Source: Alphaproteobacteria bacterium HGW-Alphaproteobacteria-1
Lineage (GTDB): Bacteria > Pseudomonadota > Alphaproteobacteria > Rhodobacterales > Rhodobacteraceae
Assembly: GCA_002842985.1 (NCBI GenBank)
Contig: PHEQ01000042.1
Span: 1 to 33,508, forward strand
Direction: 5' to 3'
DNA length: 33,508 nucleotides
A program made the position numbers and the translations under genes. The notes under the pieces are model-generated. The model was not told the origin of the DNA, made no database searches, and saw nothing but the letters and a program-made list of their open reading frames with translations. Below are positions 17,212 through 24,180 of this stretch, one piece after another (within the stretch, counting starts at the first letter, position 1; every line of letters starts with the position of its first letter).

Positions 17212-17921
17212 CAGCACAGGATGATGATCTTCCCCCGGATGCAGCCGCGTCAAAGCACCTTGCCATCGCCTACCGGGTCCATGCCGACCCGGACCTGATG
17301 GCCGCCTATCATCGCAAGAAGAAGCAGGTCGAGCATGAGGGCCGCTGGGAATATGTCGGCAGCGTCCGCAACCCGGATTACTATGTGCTGAGCGAGTTCG
17401 ACAGCCACGGCCAGCGGCTGCTTGAGGAACAGAAGCAGATCCTCATGCAGATCGAGGGCGATCTGATGTCCAAGCTGCGGCGCGGGGTTCTGACGATCTG
17501 GGCGCGCGAAGGCTCGCCCCTCGCGCCTTGGCGCAAGATCCCGGCATCGGCATGGCGCACGTTGAAGCTGGACGATGTAATCAAGGGTACGGCCAAGGGG
17601 CCGGGTGTGGAGTTGTTCGACATCCGCATGGGGGTGCCGGTTAAGGTGCAGGCACCACCTGCTGCCATCGCGCCGCCGGTAGAGGACGACCTGATCCCCA
17701 AGGGAACGCCGGGACGGCCCAACAAGGGCATCGATATCATCAAGGTCGAGTTCGAGCGCCGCGCGGCCGCGAAGGAACTGGCATCGAGTCTGGCGGCTGA
17801 GTCCCGCACCCTCGCGGACTGGTACCGCCACACTTATCCCCGGCGCGAATGTCCGACGCCCAAGACCATCGAGAACAACATCCGCCTCGATTACAACGCA
17901 GCCAAGACCGGACAAGCCTGA
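17208..17921 (+). CDS. Hypothetical protein co-transcribed with the integrase
   Basis: The 237-residue product has no domain I can name. It is translationally coupled to int by an ATGA overlap. Charged N-terminal and helical stretches (HRKKKQVEHEGRWEYVG, LSEFDSHGQRLLEEQKQILM) suggest a soluble, possibly DNA-binding or coiled-coil protein. A proline-rich linker (APPAAIAPPVEDD) is followed by a basic segment with GTPGRPNKG, an AT-hook-like GRP core, and a helical tail. Position beside int suggests a role in excision or early control, but no motif proves it. A strong terminator follows 2 bases after the stop, so int and this gene form one unit. Confidence 0.75.
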   Translation: MTAQDDDLPPDAAASKHLAIAYRVHADPDLMAAYHRKKKQVEHEGRWEYVGSVRNPDYYVLSEFDSHGQRLLEEQKQILMQIEGDLMSKLRRGVLTIWAREGSPLAPWRKIPASAWRTLKLDDVIKGTAKGPGVELFDIRMGVPVKVQAPPAAIAPPVEDDLIPKGTPGRPNKGIDIIKVEFERRAAAKELASSLAAESRTLADWYRHTYPRRECPTPKTIENNIRLDYNAAKTGQA

Positions 17922-17922
17922 C

Positions 17923-17952
17923 CCCCCGAAATTATCGTTTCGGGGGCATTTT
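17923..17952 (+). terminator. Rho-independent terminator after the integrase unit
   Basis: CCCCCGAAA (17923-17931) and TTTCGGGGG (17938-17946) form a perfect 9-bp stem with loop TTATCG, followed by CATTTTC. It separates the integrase transcription unit from the replication and packaging genes. Confidence 0.75.
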
Positions 17953-18035
17953 CGGGGCGCTTTTTCGGGTGTTTGGCTTTCGGCATTTCTCGTTCATCGG
18001 CGGCGCATTGCGTCGTCTGCATGAAGGAGACGTCG

Positions 18036-18317
18036 ATGAACATGCCAATGTCACCCCATGGCCACGGGACAGCAACGCCCGTCGCCGAAATCCCGGATTT
18101 CCTCGAAGGCTTCATTTCCGAGGAGGAATATGCCGCCCGGCGCGGGGTCAGCTTGCGCACCTGCCAGCGTGATCGCCAGTTGCGCCAGGCCCCGCCGTAC
18201 GTGTTGATCGGGCGGCAGGTCTATTACCGCACCGAGGCCATTCGCGACTGGCTGATCGCCCGCGAACAGGCCGCCGACCGCCGGCCGAGCGCACCGCGCA
18301 CCGGGAGGGGCAAATGA
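18036..18317 (+). CDS. Small HTH (AlpA/excisionase-like) DNA-binding protein
   Basis: The 93-residue protein carries a MerR/AlpA-type helix-turn-helix: GFISEEEYAARRGVSLRTCQ as the HTH, then PPYVLIGRQVYYRTEAIRDWL as the wing and following helix. ATG at 18036 is preferred over upstream codons because AAGGAGA lies 5 bases before it. In P4-like satellites an AlpA-type protein in this position controls excision and early genes, so a similar role is likely but inferred. It overlaps the next gene by ATGA. No CI-type repressor is seen in the element, making this the best candidate regulator. Confidence 0.75.
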   Translation: MNMPMSPHGHGTATPVAEIPDFLEGFISEEEYAARRGVSLRTCQRDRQLRQAPPYVLIGRQVYYRTEAIRDWLIAREQAADRRPSAPRTGRGK

Positions 18318-18541
18318 CCGCGCCCGCCTCCCTCGCACCCGACATGCTGGTGGGCGCGGCCGAGATTGCCCGCTTCATCTTTAACAGCGACGAATTCCGG
18401 TTCCAGCGCCGCGTCTATTACCTCGTCACCAGCACCAAGCGCCCGCTGCCGCATTTCCGGATCGGGGCGCGCATTGCCGCCCGCCGCAGCACGCTGATGG
18501 ACTGGATCGCCATGCAGGAAGGTTTTGCCCGTGCTGAATGA
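18314..18541 (+). CDS. Second small HTH-like protein
   Basis: This 75-residue product is coupled by ATGA overlap to the gene before it. The layout resembles its neighbour: a helix with VGAAEIARFIFNSDEFRFQRR, then KRPLPHFRIGARIAARRSTLMDWI, which looks like the wing and last helix of an AlpA-type domain. It may form a regulator pair with the first protein, or act as an excisionase. It overlaps the start of the following gene by about 11 bases. Family assignment rests on pattern only. Confidence 0.65.
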   Translation: MTAPASLAPDMLVGAAEIARFIFNSDEFRFQRRVYYLVTSTKRPLPHFRIGARIAARRSTLMDWIAMQEGFARAE

Positions 18542-18998
18542 TTTCTCCCAAATGACCGGTGACGTCCTCGACCGCCTCGAATCCGCCGCCGCCGAGAAGG
18601 CCCCGCACCTTCTGCCCATCGTCCATGCCATCCGCCACTTCGGCATCGGCTACCTGGTGATCCCGCAAAGCGCGAAAGGACTGAACCGCGGCCTCGACCT
18701 TCTGGCCCGACCCTTCATCATCATGGTGGGTGATGACACCGACTGCGCGCTGGGCCCCGAACAATACAACCTCGCCCATCTTGAGCGGATGATCGGCATG
18801 GTCGATGGCGTAGCGATCATCTCCAGCGCCCCGCCGCCTGAGGCCTACTCCTGCATCGCCATGATGGCCGTCGCGGGGCGGAACGGGCTGATCATCGAGA
18901 CCCGCCCAGAACAGGAGATCGCCTGGACCAATCTCGTGCAATCCGTGCGGCCCGACATGCCGATCCTGCTTTGCACCGTGAAAGCAACCCGCCAATGA
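18531..18998 (+). CDS. Hypothetical protein upstream of the primase
   Basis: About 155 residues; family not recognised. I chose GTG at 18531 because AGGAAGG lies 8 bases before it; a TTG two codons upstream is possible. The sequence alternates hydrophobic strands and helices (FGIGYLVIPQS, RPFIIMVGDD, VDGVAIISSAPPPE, NGLIIETRPEQE, MPILLCTV), which suggests a small alpha/beta fold, soluble and without a signal peptide. It overlaps the primase start by ATGA and so is produced with it, suggesting a replication-related role. No catalytic motif is evident. Confidence 0.7.
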   Translation: MLNDFSQMTGDVLDRLESAAAEKAPHLLPIVHAIRHFGIGYLVIPQSAKGLNRGLDLLARPFIIMVGDDTDCALGPEQYNLAHLERMIGMVDGVAIISSAPPPEAYSCIAMMAVAGRNGLIIETRPEQEIAWTNLVQSVRPDMPILLCTVKATRQ

Positions 18999-21457
18999 CT
19001 GTGCAGGACCATCCTCTGGATTTCAACGATGCGCCGCCTGCCCGAAAGGCGCGCAGCGCCACCCGCATGTCGGCGGCCCGGCTGGCGGAACTGCTGAACG
19101 ACCGGATCGCCGATCTCGCCGTGGAACTGCTCGGCACCCAGAACCGCGCCCTGTCCAGCGCGCAGCAGTTGCGCTTCGGGACCAAGGGCAGCATCGCGGT
19201 GGAAATCGCAGGCAAGGACGCCGGGCGCTGGTATGACCATGAGGCCGGAACGGGCGGCGCCGGGCCAGAACTGATCCGTCATCACTTCGGGATGGACGAA
19301 AAGGCTGCATTGGAATGGGCACGCCATTGGCTGGGCGATGCGGAAATGCCTGCGTCCTGGACCGCCGCCAAACCCGCCGCCACCAAACCCGCCAAGGCCC
19401 CGACATCTGGCGCGGGCCGTACCGTGGAACTGTCGGAGGCAGAACTCGCTGCCAAGGTCGCAGAAATCGTCCGCCAGACCGAGGTTCCGAACGGCACACC
19501 AGTCCACGCCTACCTGCACAGACGCGGAATCGCCATTCAGCCACCCGACTGCATCCGCTATCGCCGGAACGCTTATGGCAGCTACGGCGCGATGGTCGCG
19601 CTGGCGACCGATGCGGCGGGCGAGGTGCTGGCGATCCAGCAGGTCTATCTGACAGCCGAGGGCAATAAGGCTCCGGTCAATCCCGTCAAGCGCACCAACA
19701 AGGCGGTTGAAGGCTGGGCCGAACGTTCCGCCGTGCGCCTGCCCGGCCGCGAACCTCTGGTGCTTTGCGAGGGTGTCGAAACCGCGCTGTCGGTCTGGCA
19801 GGCCACCGGTCAAGAGGTCTGGGCCTGCCTCGGAATCTCGAACATCGCCCGCGCGCCCGTTCCGGACAAGGCGACAGTGATCATCGCCCGCGATGGCGAC
19901 GCGCCCGGCAGCAAGGCCGAGGGAATGATCACCCGGGCCGCCACCGCCCTCGCACTGCGCGGGCTGACGGTGATGATCGCCACCCCGCCCGAAGGCGAGG
20001 ACTTCAACGATGTCATGCTGCGCGAGGGCGAGGAGGCCATTCGTAACCGGATCGCCGCTGCGGAACTCTTTCGCCCGGACCAGGCCGAGCAGGGCCGCAA
20101 GCGCCTCTACATCGGGTCGGACGTGGAGATGGCGAAGCGCGTGCGCGAGGATCTGACCGAACGCCATGGCCGCATCGTTCATGCCGAAGGCGAGTTCTGG
20201 CGTTACGTCGGCACCCATTGGGAGGCGATCCCGGCCCACGAATTGCGCTTGCCTGTCCACACCTATGACGGCGCAAGCTTCGAGACGCCCGCAGGCGAGC
20301 CCTCGAACGTCAAGCTGACCCAGACCCGCGTCAACTCAGTCCTGCACGAATGTGCTGCGCTGTGCGCCGAGCCCGGTTTCTTCGACACCCCGCCCGCTGG
20401 CATCAACTGCGCCTCGGGCTTCCTGCGCTTCGATGCCGCCGGCACGCCCCATCTGGAACCGCACCACCGCAATCACCGCTGCCGCCACACCCTGCCCGGC
20501 CGCTGGAGCCCCGGCACCTCCGGCATCCCGCCCGAAGGCTCGATGCTGCGCCGCCTTCTGACCGGCAGCTTCAAGGGCGATCCGGACGCTCAGGCGAAAT
20601 GCGATCTGCTGGCCGAGGTCTGCGGATCAGCCGCGCTGGGCTATGCCACGCGCCTGGTGCAACCGCGTGCCGTCGTCCTGCACGGCAAGACCGCCGAGAA
20701 CGGCAAGAGCCAGATCCTCGATCTCGCGCGCGGTCTTCTGCCCGCCAGCGCCATCTGCTGCATCCCCGCCGCCAAGATGGGCGATGAACGGCATGTCACC
20801 GGCCTCGTCGGCAAACTCCTGAACGCCTCCGACGAGTTGTCGCCCGAGGCCATCGCCTCCAACATCTTCAAATCCGTCGTCACCGGCGAGCCGATCGAGG
20901 GGCGCGATGTCTACAAAAGCCGGGTCGAGTTCCGCTCGGTGGCGCAGAACCTGTTCGCCGCGAACCAGTTGCCCAGCTTCAAGGGCGGCGTGGACCGGGG
21001 CGTGCAGCGCCGCCTGCTGCTGATCCCCTTCACCCGCACCATCCCCCTCGAAGAGCGCATCGAGGATATCGGCAAGCGAATCGCCTCCGAGGAAGCCGAC
21101 CTCCTCTTGGCATGGGCGGTGGAGGGTGCTGCGCGGCTGATCCGCCAACGCAACTTCGCCATCCCGGAAAGCTGCCGTGAGGCATTGATCGAGTGGGTGC
21201 TGGGCGAAGACCCGGTGCTGGCCTGGATCGACGCCTGCGTGCGGGTCACGCCCATCGTGAACGGAGGCCCGATGCTGGCCACCCGCGATGCGCACCTCCG
21301 CTTCCAGAACTGGGCGTTGGCCGAGGGTTTCAAGACCGAGAAGATCCCCGCGATCAACGGCTTCGTCCAGCGCGTGCAGGCTCAGGTGGCCGGGATCCAG
21401 CACAAGCGCACCAGCGCGGGCCGGTTCTTCCTCGGCATCACAGTGACGCAAGGGTGA
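18995..21457 (+). CDS. P4/D5-type primase-helicase (TOPRIM plus SF3-like ATPase)
   Basis: The 820-residue protein would start replication of the excised element. The N-terminal 120 residues resemble the primase N-terminal region of mobile-element proteins (RWYDHEAGTGGAG), without CHC2 zinc cysteines. A TOPRIM domain follows (PLVLCEGVETA near residue 254, IIARDGDAPGSKAEG near 297). The C-terminal half is a D5/P4-alpha helicase: Walker A-like GKTAENGKSQ near 563, LLNASDE near 607, and the arginine-finger region GVDRGVQRRLLLIPF near 668. ATG at 18995 overlaps the previous stop. The stop codon lies inside the first pair of TGACGCA repeats of the candidate origin, so the protein and its presumed binding sites are adjacent. 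P4 alpha likewise combines primase, helicase and origin binding. Confidence 0.9.
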   Translation: MTVQDHPLDFNDAPPARKARSATRMSAARLAELLNDRIADLAVELLGTQNRALSSAQQLRFGTKGSIAVEIAGKDAGRWYDHEAGTGGAGPELIRHHFGMDEKAALEWARHWLGDAEMPASWTAAKPAATKPAKAPTSGAGRTVELSEAELAAKVAEIVRQTEVPNGTPVHAYLHRRGIAIQPPDCIRYRRNAYGSYGAMVALATDAAGEVLAIQQVYLTAEGNKAPVNPVKRTNKAVEGWAERSAVRLPGREPLVLCEGVETALSVWQATGQEVWACLGISNIARAPVPDKATVIIARDGDAPGSKAEGMITRAATALALRGLTVMIATPPEGEDFNDVMLREGEEAIRNRIAAAELFRPDQAEQGRKRLYIGSDVEMAKRVREDLTERHGRIVHAEGEFWRYVGTHWEAIPAHELRLPVHTYDGASFETPAGEPSNVKLTQTRVNSVLHECAALCAEPGFFDTPPAGINCASGFLRFDAAGTPHLEPHHRNHRCRHTLPGRWSPGTSGIPPEGSMLRRLLTGSFKGDPDAQAKCDLLAEVCGSAALGYATRLVQPRAVVLHGKTAENGKSQILDLARGLLPASAICCIPAAKMGDERHVTGLVGKLLNASDELSPEAIASNIFKSVVTGEPIEGRDVYKSRVEFRSVAQNLFAANQLPSFKGGVDRGVQRRLLLIPFTRTIPLEERIEDIGKRIASEEADLLLAWAVEGAARLIRQRNFAIPESCREALIEWVLGEDPVLAWIDACVRVTPIVNGGPMLATRDAHLRFQNWALAEGFKTEKIPAINGFVQRVQAQVAGIQHKRTSAGRFFLGITVTQG

Positions 21458-21667
21458 CGCAAGAATGACGGACTTTCAGCCGCAACCCATTGAAAGTGTT
21501 GAGGTGACGCACTTGGCTCAGACCTTTTTGATAGAAGGGGAAAACCACCCAAATCTGAACACCCAATATACCCCCTATATAAAATGTTCCCCGGGCAGGT
21601 GCGTCATCTCAACACTATCAACGACTTACGCCCCGAAACCCGTCATTCCTGCGTCATTGTTGCGTCA
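21444..21667. other. Mirror-symmetric iteron array around an AT-rich core: candidate replication origin
   Basis: TGACGCA or its near match TGACGGA begins at 21444, 21455, 21466 and 21505. The reverse complement TGCGTCA (or CCCGTCA) begins at 21600, 21639, 21650 and 21661. Spacings are 11, 11, 39 on the left and 39, 11, 11 on the right, an exact mirror image. The inner units are part of an 18-bp inverted repeat (21495-21512 and 21599-21616) with 17 of 18 pairs matching. The 86-bp centre holds an AT-rich tract at about 21540-21586 (CAATATA, CTATATAAAAT). It directly follows the primase-helicase gene. An operator or packaging site is a weaker alternative. Confidence 0.65.
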
Positions 21668-21703
21668 TACGCCGCGCCCCGCTGGCCGGTCTGAGGGGCA
21701 TCC

Positions 21704-21777
21704 ATCGGGAAGGATCGGGAAAGCGGCGGTTCCTCCCGGGCCAATTCCTATGCGGGGGAGCGCAGCGCATTGGCCCG
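21704..21777 (+). other. Candidate cos (terminase cleavage) region upstream of terS
   Basis: CGGGCCAAT (21737-21745) and ATTGGCCCG (21769-21777) form a perfect 9-bp inverted repeat around a GC-rich 23-bp core. That core holds a smaller one, TGCG-GGGGAG-CGCA (21751-21764). Just to the left two ATCGGGAA units lie 10 bp apart (21704-21711, 21714-21721) and could be small-terminase binding sites. Lambda-type terminases cut a twofold-symmetric cosN next to terS, so the place fits. Cleavage is not shown. Confidence 0.4.
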
Positions 21778-21796
21778 CCAGCGTCAGGGGGCGGAA

Positions 21797-22309
21797 ATGA
21801 CTAAACTCGACAGCCATGAGACCAAGACCGCCTTCGCCGCCCGCGTCGGGCTGACCAAGGGCCGCATCTCGCAACTGGTGGCCGAGGGGCTGCCGGTGCG
21901 TGCGGACGGCCGGATCGACGTGGCGGTAGGGCTCGCGTGGATCGAGGACAACCTCGACCCCGCCCGCCGCAACAAGGGTGGTGTCAGCCCTGCTCCTGCC
22001 CGCGTCTCGACTACGCTGGCCGAGGCCAAACGGCTGCATGAGATCGTGAAGGTGCAGCGCGCCAAGCTGGCCTTCGAAAAGGAACAGGGCCTGCTGGTCG
22101 AAACCGCCGCCGCCACCCGCACGGTATTCGCCCGCGCGCGTGCAGAACGCGACGCCCACATGGCATGGATCCAGCGCACAGCGCCGCTGCTGGCGGCTGA
22201 GGTCGGGGCCGATCCCCGTGCCACCTTTGCGGCGCTGGACCGGATGATGCGCGAACATCTCGAACACCTGGCCGACATGCCGTTGGGGAGCTTCGGCGAT
22301 GGTGCCTGA
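21797..22309 (+). CDS. terS: Terminase small subunit (Nu1-like)
   Basis: The small subunit recognises the packaging site and recruits the large subunit. The 170-residue product begins with a winged-helix/HTH segment typical of Nu1-like proteins (FAARVGLTKGRISQLVAEGL). A charged helical middle follows (LAEAKRLHEIVKVQRAKLAFEKEQG), then a C-terminal helix that would bind TerL. ATG at 21797 has GGGGCGGAA directly before it and was preferred to a TTG at 21770. The gene overlaps terL by 11 bases. A candidate cos region lies immediately upstream. Phage satellites often carry their own TerS to redirect packaging; here the whole terminase is encoded. Confidence 0.85.
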   Translation: MTKLDSHETKTAFAARVGLTKGRISQLVAEGLPVRADGRIDVAVGLAWIEDNLDPARRNKGGVSPAPARVSTTLAEAKRLHEIVKVQRAKLAFEKEQGLLVETAAATRTVFARARAERDAHMAWIQRTAPLLAAEVGADPRATFAALDRMMREHLEHLADMPLGSFGDGA

Positions 22310-24098
22310 CATCGACCTCGCCTGGCGGCGCGGCATCCGCCCCGAACCGCCCATCCCGGTGTCGGAATGGGCCGACCTGCACCGCATCCTGCCGCCCACT
22401 TCGGCGGAACCGGGGCGCTGGCGCACGGATCGCACGCCGTACCTTCGCGCGGTGATGGATGCCCTGTCCACCTCCAGCCCCTATGAGCGGGTCGTGCTGA
22501 TGAAGGGGGCGCAAACGGGTGGCTCCGAGGCCGGGCTGAACTGGCTCGGTTACATCATCCAGAACGCCCCGGGCATCGCCATGCTGGTCATGCCGTCGCT
22601 CGACATGGTGCGCCGCAACACCACTGTGCGGATTGACCCGCTGATAGAGGCCACCCCCGCACTGCGCGATCTGGTTTCAGCCCCGAGGTCGCGGGACGCC
22701 GGAAACAGCCTGTTCCGCAAATCCTTCCCCGGCGGCCAGCTGGTGATGACCGGGGCGAACAGCGCCGTCGGCCTGCGATCCACACCCGTCCGGTATCTGT
22801 TCCTGGACGAGGTGGACGGCTATCCCGGCGATGCGGATGGCGAGGGCGATCCCGTCGATCTGGCCATCCAGCGCACCACCACCTTCCGGGGGCGGCGCAA
22901 GATCTACATGGTCTCGACGCCCACGCTGAAGGGTCATTCCCGCATCGAGGCGGCCTATCTCGACAGCGATCAGCGGTATTTCCATGTCCCCTGCCAGCAC
23001 TGCGGCGACATGGCCCCGATCACTTGGGCGCGCATCCGTTGGCCAGAGGGACAGCGCGACGCCGCCTATCTGGTCTGCGAGGCCTGCGGCGGCGTGCATC
23101 ATGAACACGAAAAACCTCGGCTTTTGACCGCTGGTGAATGGCGTCCGACCGCGTCGGGCGATGGCCGCACGGCAGGGTTCCACCTGTCATCGCTCTATTC
23201 GCCGTGGGAAACTTGGGCCGAGATCGCGCAGGAACATGCCCGCGTCGCCAGGGATCCCGCCCGCCTGCAGGTCTGGGTCAACACCAAGCTTGGCGAGTCG
23301 TGGGAGGACCAGGCGGGCGACACCGTTCCAGCCGATCCGCTGATGGCGCGGCGCGAGGACTGGGGCAGCGACCTCGCCCCCGGCGTAGCCGTGCTGACGG
23401 CGGGCGTCGATGTGCAAGGCGACAGGATCGAGGTGCAAATTGTCGGCTGGGGTCGCGACGAGGAAGCGTGGGTGATCGACTACCGCGTGCTGTGGGGAGA
23501 TCCCTCTGGCCCGCGCCTCTGGGCCGATCTGGATGGCATGCTGAACGGCACTTATGGCGACCTACCCGTGCGCGCTGTAGCCGTGGATACGGGCGGTCAT
23601 CACACCAAGATGGCCTACGAATTCTGTCGCACCCGCCTTGCCCGCCGCATCTGGGCGATCAAAGGCCGGGGCGGCCCCGCGATCCCGGTCTGGCCGCGCC
23701 GCCCCACCCGTAGCAACAAGGCAAAGATCCCGCTCTTCATCGTCGGCGTCGATGCCGTGAAGGACGCGGTCTACGCCCGCTTGAAGCTGACCGAACCCGG
23801 TCCCGGCGCCATCCACTTCCCGCGCCGCCTCGACGCCGATTACTTCCGGCAATTGACCGCCGAACGTGTCGTCACCCGCTTCGAAAAGGGCCGTCCCATC
23901 CGTTCCTGGCAACCCAAGCGCGACGGCGAACGCAACGAAGCGCTGGACACCTTCGTTTACGCACACGCCGCCCTGCACGGCCTGATCAGCATGGGGATGC
24001 GGCTGAACGAGGAGGCGGAGGGGGTGGAGCGTTTCCACGCCGGAACTGGGCGCGGACCTCAGCGGCAAATCATTCGCTCGACCTGGCTAACTTCGTGA
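22299..24098 (+). CDS. terL: Terminase large subunit (lambda GpA family)
   Basis: This 599-residue motor and nuclease pumps DNA into the prohead and cuts it. The ATPase domain shows the Walker A-like GAQTGGSE near residue 70 and Walker B LFLDEVDG near 168. A zinc-finger-like element (CQHCGDM and CEACGG) lies near residues 230-270. The C-terminal RNase H-like nuclease begins at VLTAGVDVQGDRIEVQIVGWG and continues through VAVDTGGHHT. Length is slightly short of lambda gpA (641) but all landmarks are present. It overlaps terS. Downstream the expected portal gene is displaced 3.7 kb by restriction-modification cargo. Confidence 0.93.
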   Translation: MVPDIDLAWRRGIRPEPPIPVSEWADLHRILPPTSAEPGRWRTDRTPYLRAVMDALSTSSPYERVVLMKGAQTGGSEAGLNWLGYIIQNAPGIAMLVMPSLDMVRRNTTVRIDPLIEATPALRDLVSAPRSRDAGNSLFRKSFPGGQLVMTGANSAVGLRSTPVRYLFLDEVDGYPGDADGEGDPVDLAIQRTTTFRGRRKIYMVSTPTLKGHSRIEAAYLDSDQRYFHVPCQHCGDMAPITWARIRWPEGQRDAAYLVCEACGGVHHEHEKPRLLTAGEWRPTASGDGRTAGFHLSSLYSPWETWAEIAQEHARVARDPARLQVWVNTKLGESWEDQAGDTVPADPLMARREDWGSDLAPGVAVLTAGVDVQGDRIEVQIVGWGRDEEAWVIDYRVLWGDPSGPRLWADLDGMLNGTYGDLPVRAVAVDTGGHHTKMAYEFCRTRLARRIWAIKGRGGPAIPVWPRRPTRSNKAKIPLFIVGVDAVKDAVYARLKLTEPGPGAIHFPRRLDADYFRQLTAERVVTRFEKGRPIRSWQPKRDGERNEALDTFVYAHAALHGLISMGMRLNEEAEGVERFHAGTGRGPQRQIIRSTWLTS

Positions 24099-24180
24099 AG
24101 TATTACTTGATCTTGAAGGGCGATCTCCCTCGCCATCAACATAATGTAAATCCCGGTGCAGCCTTTGTCCGACTTCAGCA

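Noticed and set aside
15826..17253. Long minus-strand frame over the integrase.
   Set aside because: The plus strand encodes a complete tyrosine recombinase; the antisense frame has low-complexity His/Gly/Arg-rich sequence typical of shadows.
18845..20260. Long minus-strand frame over the primase gene.
   Set aside because: Antisense shadow without any family pattern; the primase reading frame has full motifs.
24107..24145. Possible promoter before the RM gene (TTGAAG and CATAAT).
   Set aside because: The spacing between the boxes is about 21 bases, too long to support a sigma-70 promoter call.
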